From JACSRF01 sp964504445 (GTDB lineage: Bacteria; Chloroflexota; Anaerolineae; Promineifilales; Promineifilaceae), in the NCBI GenBank assembly GCA_964504445.1, contig CAZDEO010000016.1:13681-77680 (forward strand): a DNA stretch of 64,000 bases. The letters are read 5' to 3'. Under the pieces are notes generated by a model. That model did no database searches. It had not been told where the DNA came from and worked only from the letters and a program-made list of their open reading frames with translations. Positions 43,615 through 51,655 of this stretch are shown piece after piece. Every line of letters begins with the position of its first letter. Position 1 is the stretch's first letter. A program made the position numbers and the translations under genes.

Positions 43615-44997
43615 TTAAGAGGTTTGGCGCTTTACGGCCGTTTTCGCTGCGGCTACCTGCTCCTGCAAAGCCTCTGGGGCGGTGCCGCCGGTCACCTTGC
43701 GGCTAGCTAACGAGGCCTTCACGTCAAAAACGGCCGTGGCATCCGCACCAAAATAAGGACTAATCTCCTGCAAATCCGCCAGCGGCAGTGCCGTCAAAGG
43801 CACACCCCGCTCCTCCGCCGCCTGCACCACCTGCCCCACCAGGTGGTGCGCCTCGCGGAACGGAACACCCCCCTTCACCAGGTAATCCGCCAGGTCCGTG
43901 GCCAGCAAAGTTGGTTCCAACTGCGCTGCCAGCCGTTCTTGGCGCAAGGTCAGGGTACTAATCACGCCAGCCATCACCGGCAGAACCACGTCTAGCGTGT
44001 CAAAGGCGTCGAAGACCGGTTCCTTGTCTTCCTGCAAATCCTTATCGTAGCTGGAAGGCAGCCCCTTCAGCGTGGCCAGCAGCCCGGTCAGGTTGCCAAT
44101 CAGCCGCCCCGCCTTGCCCCGCGTCAGCTCCAGGGTGTCCGGGTTCTTCTTCTGCGGCATCAGGCTGGAGCCGGTACTGTAAGCATCATCCAAGCGCACA
44201 AAGCCAAACTCGCTGCTGCTAAACAAAATCAACTGCTCCGCCAGGCGGCTGAGGTGCAGCCCAACCATCGCTGCCGTGTAAAGGAAGTCGGTGGCGAAAT
44301 CGCGGTCGGATACGGCATCCAGGCTGTTTTGACTGATGCGGGCAAAGCCCAATTCTCGCGCCAAAAATTCGCGGTCAACGGAATACGCCGTGCCCGCCAG
44401 CGCCGCCGACCCCAGGGGCAGTTCGGCGGCCATGTCGCGCACATTTACCAGGCGCGCCGCATCGCGCGTCAGCGGCCAAAAGTGAGACAGTGCCCAATGC
44501 CCCCAGGTAACGGGCTGGGCGTGCTGCAAATGAGTGTAGCCGGGCATAGGCGTATGCAAATTGGCTTCGGCGCTGGCAATCAGGGCGTGCTGTAATGCAG
44601 CCAGATTTTCCTGCAGCGCATCTACCGCGCCCATGACCCACAGCCGGAAATCGGTGGCAACCTGGTCGTTGCGGCTGCGCCCGGTGTGCAGCTTGCCGCC
44701 CACTGCGCCTACAATTTCGGTGAGACGCCGCTCAACGGCCGTATGCACATCCTCATCCCCCGGCGCAAAGGTAAACTGCCCGACGGCAAACTCTTGCTGC
44801 ACCTGGGCCAGCCCATCTACCAGAGCTTGCGCCTCATCAGGCGTTAGCACCCCCGCCCCTACCAGCGCCCGCGCCCAGGCCATGCTGCCGCGAATGTCTT
44901 CGTTCACCAGGCGCACATCGAAGGGCAGGCTGTCATTGAATTTGCGTACTAATTCGGCCGTGGTTTTTTGGAAACGGCCGCCCCAAAGTTTGCTCAT
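43615..44997 (-). CDS. argH: argininosuccinate lyase
   Basis: 460 residues from the ATG at 44997 (M-S-K-L-W-G-G-R-F), preceded by GGAGG; an upstream in-frame ATG at 45039 is not needed. The fumarase-superfamily signature G-S-S-L-M-P-Q-K-K-N-P-D is at about 275-286, and T-G-R-S-R-N-D-Q near 115. It splits argininosuccinate into arginine and fumarate, the last step of the pathway. Last gene of the minus-strand arginine cluster. Confidence 0.96.
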   Translation of the reverse strand: MSKLWGGRFQKTTAELVRKFNDSLPFDVRLVNEDIRGSMAWARALVGAGVLTPDEAQALVDGLAQVQQEFAVGQFTFAPGDEDVHTAVERRLTEIVGAVGGKLHTGRSRNDQVATDFRLWVMGAVDALQENLAALQHALIASAEANLHTPMPGYTHLQHAQPVTWGHWALSHFWPLTRDAARLVNVRDMAAELPLGSAALAGTAYSVDREFLARELGFARISQNSLDAVSDRDFATDFLYTAAMVGLHLSRLAEQLILFSSSEFGFVRLDDAYSTGSSLMPQKKNPDTLELTRGKAGRLIGNLTGLLATLKGLPSSYDKDLQEDKEPVFDAFDTLDVVLPVMAGVISTLTLRQERLAAQLEPTLLATDLADYLVKGGVPFREAHHLVGQVVQAAEERGVPLTALPLADLQEISPYFGADATAVFDVKASLASRKVTGGTAPEALQEQVAAAKTAVKRQTS

Positions 44998-45053
44998 TAT
45001 TTTGCCTCCACTGTTTGGGTTTGTCGGTTTGCCAACCAAGCCAAATATTCTTC

Positions 45054-45860
45054 CTACAAATGCCTCAAAAACGCTTCGGGATTGTTCAGAAAATCCCTGG
45101 TCAGGCGAACGTGTTCCAAATCGTCGTAGCTGGCTGGCTGAATTTGCGGGCCGTCAAAATGCCAGATAGCCGCGCCGGGAAAAGCCATGATAATGGGCGA
45201 ATGAGTAGCAATGATGAACTGCGCCTTCTGGTCCACCATTTGCTTGAGGGCGGCAATGAAGGCTAGTTGGCGAATCGGCGACAGGGGCGCTTCTGGCTCG
45301 TCGAGCAGGTAAAAGCCATCGGGCACAAAGCGGGACTGAAACAGCGCCAGGAAACTTTCGCCATGGGAGCGGGCGTCCAGGCCAGGGCCATACCGTTGTT
45401 GCATGTCGTTTAGCTGCCCGGCGTAAGCTGAACGTGCCAGGTCTGCCGCCATTTTGGAGCGCCCGGCGTAATCCTGGTCAACGGCTTTGTATTCCTCTTC
45501 CAACTCTTGTCGCATTTGGGCCTGGTTTTTGGCGTAACCGAAGAAATCTTCGGCACGCAGAAAAAAGCCGCGATGGGTGCGTTTTTGCCAGGAGAGCCGG
45601 AGATGTTGGGCATAGTGGCGCACGGCCGTCAGGGTTTTATCCGTTTTTACGCTTTCGCTGCCTACGGTGATGGCGTTGGACGCGCAGGCAATAGCCTCCA
45701 GAAGGGTGGATTTGCCCGTACCGTTCTCACCCACAAAGAAGGTGACCGGCGTCGTAAAAGTCAGCTCGTGCAGGTTTTGCAAAATGGGCAGGTTAAAAGG
45801 AAATCGGGTTTTATTCTCTTGGTGCCCATCACGGACGGTCACGGATTTTAGGTGAATCAT
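45054..45860 (-). CDS. AAA/ABC-type ATPase inside the arginine cluster
   Basis: 268 residues. Walker A G-E-N-G-T-G-K-S-T near residue 45, Walker B Y-L-L-D-E-P-E-A-P-L-S near 193, and the switch A-T-H-S-P near 225. The helical insert (about 100-165) resembles small SMC-like or OLD-like stand-alone ATPases, often named AAA family ATPase. There is no nuclease or transporter partner beside it. It starts 12 bases after argJ and ends 56 bases before argH, so it is co-transcribed with arginine genes. I cannot assign a link to arginine metabolism. Confidence 0.8.
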   Translation of the reverse strand: MIHLKSVTVRDGHQENKTRFPFNLPILQNLHELTFTTPVTFFVGENGTGKSTLLEAIACASNAITVGSESVKTDKTLTAVRHYAQHLRLSWQKRTHRGFFLRAEDFFGYAKNQAQMRQELEEEYKAVDQDYAGRSKMAADLARSAYAGQLNDMQQRYGPGLDARSHGESFLALFQSRFVPDGFYLLDEPEAPLSPIRQLAFIAALKQMVDQKAQFIIATHSPIIMAFPGAAIWHFDGPQIQPASYDDLEHVRLTRDFLNNPEAFLRHL

Positions 45861-45872
45861 GAGTTTGGTCTC

Positions 45873-47120
45873 TTACGTCCGGTAGTCAGCGTTGATGGTG
45901 ACGTAGTCATGGGTCAGGTCAGTGGTCCAGACGGTGGCAACGGCCGTACCCATCCCCACATCCAGGTGAATGTCAATGTCTGTTTGCGCAAAAATGGCTG
46001 CCGCGTCTACTTCAGCATAATCGGTGGGCGTACCCGCCACCACCAGTTGCAGCTGTTCACCGCCAGGGTTCCCCACCGCCAAAGTGGTATGCTGCTGGTC
46101 AAAAGCGACGCCAGCGCGCCCCGCCGCCGCCAAAATACGTCCCCAGTTGGGGTCGCTGCCCGCCAGGGCCGTCTTTACCAGGGGGGAAGTGGCGATGGTG
46201 TTGGCAATGGCGTGGGCGGCGGCCTCTGTAGCCGCGCCCGTGACCTGGATGGCGGCAAATTTGGTGGCCCCTTCCCCATCGCGCACAATCATCTGCGCCA
46301 ACTCCGTGCAAAGGTGGTTGAGGGCTTGCTGGAAGAGGGTGTGGTCGGCAGGGGTGGCAACGGCCGTACCGCTGGCCCCATTTGCCAACAGCAGCACCGT
46401 GTCGTTGGTGCTGGTGTCGCCATCCACCGAAATGCGGTTAAAGCTCACGCCCACCGCCTGATTGAGCATGCTTTGCAGCAACGCTGGTTCAATGGCGGCA
46501 TCGGTGGTCAGCACGCCCAGCATGGTAGCCATGTTGGGGTGAATCATGCCCGCCCCTTTAGCTATGCCGCCAATGGTTACAGAGCCACCGGAAAGTTGCA
46601 CGCGCACGGCCGTGTGCTTGGGGCGTGTGTCGGTGGTCATGATGGCCTGCGCCGCCAGCAAGCCGCCCTCCTCTTTGGGGACATTTATTGCATGGCGGTG
46701 CTGCAAATCGGCGGCGGCGGCATAAATGCCAGCCTGCATTTTGTCCATAGGCAGGGGCAGGCCAATAACGCCGGTGGAGAGGAGTAGCACCTGACCAAAT
46801 TCGTAGCCCAGTTCAAAGGCGGCTATGGTTTGGGTCAGGCGGGCGTCGGTGAGGCCGCGCTGGCCGGTGCAGGCGTTGGCGTTGCCGGCGTTGGCAACGA
46901 TGGCGTGAATACGGCCGTTGTTCGCCGCCAGGGTCTCTTTATCTATTAGCACGGGGGCAGCCGCTACCTGGTTTTGGGTAAACAAGCCGGCCACCGCGCA
47001 CGGCCGTTGGCTGACGACAAGGGCCAGGTCCAGACGGTCTTTGTACTTAATGTGGGCAGAAACGGCCGTAGCCCGAAAGCCTTGCGGCGTAACCACCGTG
47101 CCATTCTCAATCAGTTCCAT
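45873..47120 (-). CDS. argJ: glutamate N-acetyltransferase / amino-acid acetyltransferase
   Basis: 415 residues of the ArgJ family, which self-cleaves into two chains before the catalytic Thr in M-I-H-P-N-M-A-T-M-L-G-V. It moves the acetyl group from N-acetylornithine to glutamate, recycling acetyl, and may also use acetyl-CoA. A-N-A-G-N-A-N-A-C-T-G, D-T-S-T-N-D-T-V and D-P-N-W-G-R are conserved. No ribosome site is obvious. Confidence 0.95.
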   Translation of the reverse strand: MELIENGTVVTPQGFRATAVSAHIKYKDRLDLALVVSQRPCAVAGLFTQNQVAAAPVLIDKETLAANNGRIHAIVANAGNANACTGQRGLTDARLTQTIAAFELGYEFGQVLLLSTGVIGLPLPMDKMQAGIYAAAADLQHRHAINVPKEEGGLLAAQAIMTTDTRPKHTAVRVQLSGGSVTIGGIAKGAGMIHPNMATMLGVLTTDAAIEPALLQSMLNQAVGVSFNRISVDGDTSTNDTVLLLANGASGTAVATPADHTLFQQALNHLCTELAQMIVRDGEGATKFAAIQVTGAATEAAAHAIANTIATSPLVKTALAGSDPNWGRILAAAGRAGVAFDQQHTTLAVGNPGGEQLQLVVAGTPTDYAEVDAAAIFAQTDIDIHLDVGMGTAVATVWTTDLTHDYVTINADYRT

Positions 47121-47194
47121 TCGCTTCTATCCACCCTGGAGCAAAGGCCTCAGTCGGGATAGGCAAAACTCCGGCTAAAGCCTCTACTCCCCAT

Positions 47195-47229
47195 TAGATT
47201 CAATCTCAAATTGGCAATCTCTAATCTCG
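47195..47229. repeat. heptanucleotide repeats at the argG 3' end
   Basis: TAGATTC, AATCTCA, AATTGGC, AATCTCT, AATCTCG. The argG stop codon and the last Asp and Arg codons lie within. Confidence 0.75.
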
Positions 47230-48489
47230 CTTAAACTTGCTGTAATCCGGGGCGGCATAGCGCGTCTTGCCGCCGTCGCTCACCTCCATCATCGCCCGCA
47301 CCTTCATTTGCAGGCCAAAGAGAGTGATAAAGCCCACCGCGTCCGACTGATCATACACGTCTTCCTTGCCAAAGGTGGCAAAATCTTCGCGGTACAGGCT
47401 TTCCGGGCTGGAACGGCCGATTACAATCACATTTCCCTTGTACAGCTTCACCTTCACCCAACCCGTCACCGTTTCCTGGGTCTTGTCAATGAAGGCTTGC
47501 AGCGCCTCGCGCAAGAAGGTGTACCATTTGCCGTAGTAAACCAGTTCCGCGTAGCGCACGGCCACCTGCTCCTTGTAATGCAGCGTATCCCGATCCAGCG
47601 CCAGCGACTCTAGCTCTCGGTGTGCGGCGTACAAAATTGTGCCGCCTGGCGTCTCGTACACGCCGCGAGACTTCATGCCCACCAGCCGGTTCTCCACCAG
47701 GTCTATACGCCCCACGCCATGCTTCGCGCCCAGCTCATTCAGCTTCTCAATCAGAGCCGCCGGGGGCAACTGCACGTCATTGATGGCTACCGGAATGCCC
47801 TTCTCAAACTCAATCTTTACCACTTCTGGCTCATCGGGGGCCGCTTCGGGGGCGGTCGTCCACTGGAACATCGGCTCTTCCGGTTCGTTAGCTGGGTTCT
47901 CTAAAATGCCCCCTTCGTGGGAAATGTGCCACAAGTTGGCATCGCGGCTGTAAATGGATTTTTCGGTGTGGGTGACGGGCACATTGTGCTTTTTGGCGTA
48001 GGCCAGGGCATCCTCGCGGGAGCGAATGTCCCATTCGCGCCAGGGGGCAATGACTTGCAGCGTGGGGTTTAGGGCCTTGTAGGTGAGTTCAAAGCGCACC
48101 TGGTCGTTGCCTTTGCCCGTTGCGCCATGCGCTACGGCGTCCGCACCCTCGGCTTCGGCAATGGCTACCTGCCATTTGGCAATGAGCGGGCGGGCGATGG
48201 AGGTACCCAGCAGGTATTGGCGCTCGTAAATGGCCCCAGACTGCATCATGGGGAAGAGAAAATCTTTGGCAAATTCGTGGCGCAAATCTTCCACAAACAT
48301 TTTGCTGGCGCCGCTGTTCAGAGCCTTTTCCTCTAGGCCTGCCAGCTCGCTGCCGCCCTGGCCTATGTCAGCGCAAAAGGCGATGACTTCGCAGCCATAA
48401 TTTTCTTTCAACCAGGGCACAATCACGGAAGTATCCAGACCACCGGAATAGGCCAATACAACTTTGTTGACTTTTTGTTTCTTAGGCAT
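47221..48489 (-). CDS. argG: argininosuccinate synthase
   Basis: 422 residues from the ATG at 48489, preceded by AAGGAG; an upstream ATG at 48504 would overlap that site. The PP-loop A-Y-S-G-G-L-D-T-S-V is at about residue 12, with A-H-G-A-T-G-K-G-N-D-Q-V-R-F-E near 119. It joins citrulline and aspartate using ATP. Confidence 0.97.
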   Translation of the reverse strand: MPKKQKVNKVVLAYSGGLDTSVIVPWLKENYGCEVIAFCADIGQGGSELAGLEEKALNSGASKMFVEDLRHEFAKDFLFPMMQSGAIYERQYLLGTSIARPLIAKWQVAIAEAEGADAVAHGATGKGNDQVRFELTYKALNPTLQVIAPWREWDIRSREDALAYAKKHNVPVTHTEKSIYSRDANLWHISHEGGILENPANEPEEPMFQWTTAPEAAPDEPEVVKIEFEKGIPVAINDVQLPPAALIEKLNELGAKHGVGRIDLVENRLVGMKSRGVYETPGGTILYAAHRELESLALDRDTLHYKEQVAVRYAELVYYGKWYTFLREALQAFIDKTQETVTGWVKVKLYKGNVIVIGRSSPESLYREDFATFGKEDVYDQSDAVGFITLFGLQMKVRAMMEVSDGGKTRYAAPDYSKFKRD

Positions 48490-48500
48490 CTGTTTCTCCT

Positions 48501-48535
48501 TCAATCAATTGGCAATTAGAAATGAACAATGAACA
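48501..48535. repeat. heptanucleotide repeats, 3' flank of the four-helix protein gene
   Basis: TCAATCA, ATTGGCA, ATTAGAA, ATGAACA, ATGAACA. It lies between the four-helix gene and argG. Confidence 0.7.
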
Positions 48536-48544
48536 AAAGGGGGA

Positions 48545-48916
48545 CTATTTTGGGTGCTGCTTTGTGTTACGGACGATGGTGTAAATAATACGAATGAGTT
48601 GGTCTATCTCATCCAGTATCTCGTCAAATTTCGCGTCTGGGAAAATGGCAGACTCTTTCAGTAATAATAACCAATAGCGGGTTTCTCTTGCCTCCTTTAG
48701 CGCAATCGTCATCTTGAATAAGAAATCTTTATCACTGTGCGCTGCTTGCGCTTCCTCTACGTTTGCGCCAATAGATGTGCCTGAGCGCAACAATTGCTTT
48801 CCCAATATACGCCCCGCATCATGCCTGCGAATCTGTTGATACACACGAATAGTTCGCAAAGCGAATGCTCGTGTTCGGTCACAAATTTCTTGCCCTCGCG
48901 ATCCAGTATTTGCCAT
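48545..48916 (-). CDS. four-helix bundle protein (23S rRNA intervening-sequence type)
   Basis: 123 residues. The IVP signature G-K-Q-L-L-R-S-G-T-S-I-G-A-N-V-E-E-A-Q is followed by R-E-T-R-Y-W-L-L-L-L. Homologues are encoded in rRNA intervening sequences or as free genes, and also as accessory proteins beside retroelements; their role is unknown. It interrupts the arginine cluster between argG and the N-acetyltransferase gene and is flanked on both sides by heptad repeats, which suggests arrival as a unit. AAGGAG lies before the ATG. Confidence 0.88.
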   Translation of the reverse strand: MANTGSRGQEICDRTRAFALRTIRVYQQIRRHDAGRILGKQLLRSGTSIGANVEEAQAAHSDKDFLFKMTIALKEARETRYWLLLLKESAIFPDAKFDEILDEIDQLIRIIYTIVRNTKQHPK

Positions 48917-48925
48917 GCATTCTCC

Positions 48926-48960
48926 TTGTTAATTATTCCTTGTTAATTGGTAATTTTTAA
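48926..48960. repeat. heptanucleotide repeats, 5' flank of the four-helix protein gene
   Basis: TTGTTAA, TTATTCC, TTGTTAA, TTGGTAA, TTTTTAA. The last six codons of the neighbouring acetyltransferase gene lie inside. Confidence 0.75.
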
Positions 48961-49404
48961 GATCACGGCCGTTTCATCACAAGCATGTTGAATCGGGCAA
49001 AATTGGCAGTCGCGGTACACCTTCTCCGGGAAGCGCGCTTTGTTGGTGACGGAAAAGCCGGCCTTCTCGAAAAAGCCCACGGCGCGAGTGAGGGCAAAGA
49101 GGGTGGGCACACCGCGCAGGCGGGCCTGCTCCACCAGCGCTTTGATGATGGTACGGCCGTATCCCTGCCCCTTCACCTTATCCGCCACCGCCAGCGAGCG
49201 CACCTCCGCCAGGGCGGGCGTGTAGTAGAGCAAAGAGACGCAGGCCACCAGGTCGCCATCGGCATCTTCGGCCACCAGCCAATCAGCCAGCGTCTCACGG
49301 ATGGAGAGCGCAGTGCGCGGCAGCAGGTCGCCGCGCCGCACGTGGTCGTTAACCAGGCGCAAAATGGCGGGAATATCGGGTTCGGTAGCGGGTCGAATGT
49401 ACAT
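48943..49404 (-). CDS. short ArgA-like N-acetylglutamate synthase (GNAT)
   Basis: 153 residues with one GNAT domain: R-S-L-A-V-A-D-K-V-K-G-Q-G-Y-G is the acetyl-CoA motif near 75-90. The C-terminal F-P-E-K-V-Y-R-D-C-x2-C followed by C-D-E is shared with the short bacterial N-acetylglutamate synthases. Its place between argD and argG fits synthesis of N-acetylglutamate. ArgJ in the same cluster can recycle acetyl, so this enzyme would prime the cycle. Confidence 0.85.
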   Translation of the reverse strand: MYIRPATEPDIPAILRLVNDHVRRGDLLPRTALSIRETLADWLVAEDADGDLVACVSLLYYTPALAEVRSLAVADKVKGQGYGRTIIKALVEQARLRGVPTLFALTRAVGFFEKAGFSVTNKARFPEKVYRDCQFCPIQHACDETAVILKITN

Positions 49405-49407
49405 GGG

Positions 49408-49465
49408 AGAGTAGAGCTAGAGCTAGAATAGGGGAACGTCTTTCCTCTAGCTCTCGCTCTCGCTG
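49408..49465. repeat. hexanucleotide-type inverted arms at the argD 3' end
   Basis: AGAGCT/AGAGCT/AGAATA-type units (about 49409-49430) face the complementary CTAGCT/CTCGCT/CTCGCT units (about 49446-49463). The argD C-terminus S-S-E-S-E-S is encoded here. Confidence 0.6.
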
Positions 49466-50658
49466 GATAAGGTTTCCTTGAGGGTGGATACGGCCGTATC
49501 AATTTCCTCTCGCGTCACAATCAATGGCGGGGCCAGGCGCAGCACATTTTCGCCGGCGCCAATCACAATCAGCCCCTTCTCGCGGGCAGCGGCAATGACG
49601 GGTGCGGCTGGCTGGCGCAGCTCCAGCCCTACCAGCAAGCCTGCCCCACGCACGGCCGTTATGTCACTGCCCGATAGCTGCCACAACTGCTCCTTCAGGT
49701 ATTGCCCCTTCGCGGCCACGTCAGCCAAAAAGCTGGGCTGATTGATGCGGTCGAAAACCACCATGGCCGCCCGCGCTACCAGCGGGCCAGCAGCAAAAGT
49801 GCTGCCGTGGTCGCCAGGGCCAATGGCCGCCGCCACCCGCTCCGTGAGCAGTGCCGCGCCCATGGGCAAACCACCCGCCAACGGCTTCGCCAGGGTCATG
49901 ATGTCTGGCGTCACGCCGTACAGCTCGTGCGCCCACAGCTTGCCGCTGCGCCCCAGCCCGCACTGCACCTCGTCAAAAATCAGCAGGGCGTTGTGGCGGT
50001 CGCACACCTGCCGCAGCCAGGGCAAAAATTCAAACTTGGCCGGATGCACGCCCCCTTCGCCCTGAATCGGTTCCACAATGACAGCGCAGGTTTCGTCGTC
50101 AATGGCCTGCTCCGCCGCCGCCAGGTCGTTGAAGGGGGCAAAGGTCACATTGGGCAGCAGCGGAGCAAAGGGCTCGCGGTATTGGGCTTTGTGGGTAACG
50201 GAGAGGGCGCCCATGGAACGGCCGTGAAAGCCCCCCGTAAAGGCCACCATCTTTGTCTTACGCTCCTGCTCCCCTGCGCCCTTGCCCCCCTGCATCTTCG
50301 CCCACTTCCGCGCAAACTTCAGCGCCGCCTCATTAGCCTCCGTGCCGGAATTGCAAAAGAAAACCCGGTCGGCAAAGGAGTTTTGCACCAGCCGCTGCGC
50401 CAACTGCACATGCGGCTCCGTGTGGTACAGATTGCTGACGTGGGTGAGCAGCCCCGCCTGCTCGCTGACCACCTGCACCCATTCTGGGTCGCTGTGCCCC
50501 AGGGCGGTAACGGCAATGCCCGCCGCAAAGTCGAGGTATTGATTGCCATCGCTATCGTACAAGTATATGCCCTGGCCATGCGTAAACACCACGTCGGGCC
50601 GCACGTAGGTTTGCAAAATGTATTGTTTTTCTGCGGAAATGATTTGCTCTTTGTTCAA
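49447..50658 (-). CDS. argD: acetylornithine aminotransferase
   Basis: 403 residues from TTG at 50658, chosen because AAAGGAG lies eight bases before it; longer in-frame starts precede that site. Class III PLP aminotransferase with F-C-N-S-G-T-E-A-N-E-A-A, F-D-E-V-Q-C-G and the PLP lysine in T-L-A-K-P-L-A-G-G. It converts N-acetylglutamate semialdehyde to N-acetylornithine. Confidence 0.94.
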   Translation of the reverse strand: MNKEQIISAEKQYILQTYVRPDVVFTHGQGIYLYDSDGNQYLDFAAGIAVTALGHSDPEWVQVVSEQAGLLTHVSNLYHTEPHVQLAQRLVQNSFADRVFFCNSGTEANEAALKFARKWAKMQGGKGAGEQERKTKMVAFTGGFHGRSMGALSVTHKAQYREPFAPLLPNVTFAPFNDLAAAEQAIDDETCAVIVEPIQGEGGVHPAKFEFLPWLRQVCDRHNALLIFDEVQCGLGRSGKLWAHELYGVTPDIMTLAKPLAGGLPMGAALLTERVAAAIGPGDHGSTFAAGPLVARAAMVVFDRINQPSFLADVAAKGQYLKEQLWQLSGSDITAVRGAGLLVGLELRQPAAPVIAAAREKGLIVIGAGENVLRLAPPLIVTREEIDTAVSTLKETLSSESES

Positions 50659-50714
50659 TGGATTCACTCCTTTTGCGTGGTGGGTGGTGGATGAAAAAGT
50701 CACCCATCACCTCT

Positions 50715-51461
50715 TTACGCCTTAAACAACGTACCACCACCCGTGCCTAATCCCGCCAAATTGACGATGCGGGCCTGGGGAATGCCCTGGGCGATGACCT
50801 GTAAGGCAGCCTGCACTTTGGGAATCATGCCGCCATGAATGATGCCGCTTTGGATGAGTACGGCCGTTTGCGGGCCGGTTAGTCGGCCAATGAGCTGCCC
50901 GCTCTGGTCGAGGACGCCGGGCACATTGGAGACAAAGGTGAGCAGGTCGGCATGAAGGGCGCGGGCGATGGCGCTGGCGGCTTCGTCGGCATTGACGTTG
51001 TAAATTTGCCCATTTACCAGGCCCAGGGAAATGGGGGATACCACCGGCGTAACGCCCGCCGCCAGCAGGTTGTACAAAATAGGCGTGTTGACCTGCACAA
51101 TTTCGCCGACATGACCCAGATCAACGGTGGGGTGCTGCTTTTTCACGCAGCGCAGCAACCCGCCATCTACCCCACTAAGGCCCATAGCCTGCACGCCAAC
51201 GGTCAGCAGCGCGGCTACAAGCTGCTTGTTGGCCTGCCCAGAAAGGACCATTTGCGCTACTTCCAGGGAAGCGGCGTCGGTGACGCGCACGCCGTCTACT
51301 TTGGTAGGGTGCAGGCCGAGCTTTTGTTGCAGGTCGGCAATGGCTTTGCCGCCGCCGTGGACGAGGATGATGGGGCCGGGTAGTTGGGCCACGGCCGTTG
51401 CCAACCTCTGCCGAAAACTTAATTCACCTAATTCATTGCCACCAATTTTGATAACTTGCAT
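50715..51461 (-). CDS. argB: acetylglutamate kinase
   Basis: 248 residues. Amino-acid kinase fold with V-I-K-I-G-G-N-E-L, L-V-H-G-G-G-K-A-I, N-V-N-A-D-E-A-A and G-G-M-I-P-K-V. It phosphorylates N-acetylglutamate, usually the feedback-controlled step. It lacks the N-terminal helix extension (protein starts M-Q-V-I-K-I-G) found in arginine-sensitive forms, so feedback inhibition by arginine is less likely. GGAGG is in front of the ATG. Confidence 0.95.
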   Translation of the reverse strand: MQVIKIGGNELGELSFRQRLATAVAQLPGPIILVHGGGKAIADLQQKLGLHPTKVDGVRVTDAASLEVAQMVLSGQANKQLVAALLTVGVQAMGLSGVDGGLLRCVKKQHPTVDLGHVGEIVQVNTPILYNLLAAGVTPVVSPISLGLVNGQIYNVNADEAASAIARALHADLLTFVSNVPGVLDQSGQLIGRLTGPQTAVLIQSGIIHGGMIPKVQAALQVIAQGIPQARIVNLAGLGTGGGTLFKA

Positions 51462-51515
51462 TCATGCCTCCACAAATAAAAGATTGGCTCTTTGGGATTT
51501 CGTGGGGTTTGGTTT

Positions 51516-51574
51516 GATACGTGATGCGTGATGCGTGCGGTCTCTCTGGTCACGAATCACGCATCACGCATCAT
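51516..51574. repeat. inverted heptanucleotide hairpin between argC and argB
   Basis: GATACGT, GATGCGT, GATGCGT (51516-51536) face the complementary ACGAATC, ACGCATC, ACGCATC. Bases 51523-51537 and 51558-51572 form a perfect 15-bp stem. It may act as an intercistronic hairpin. Confidence 0.85.
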
Positions 51575-51655
51575 TGGGTGTCAACCCCCTGAATTCCTGA
51601 AGACCCAAAAGATTGAACATTAGAGATTGAAAATGACGCTATCAATCTCCAATCT

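Noticed and set aside
49408..49465. Hexamer arms at the argD end as the same heptad family
   Set aside because: The period is six rather than seven, so I kept it as a separate, weaker repeat.
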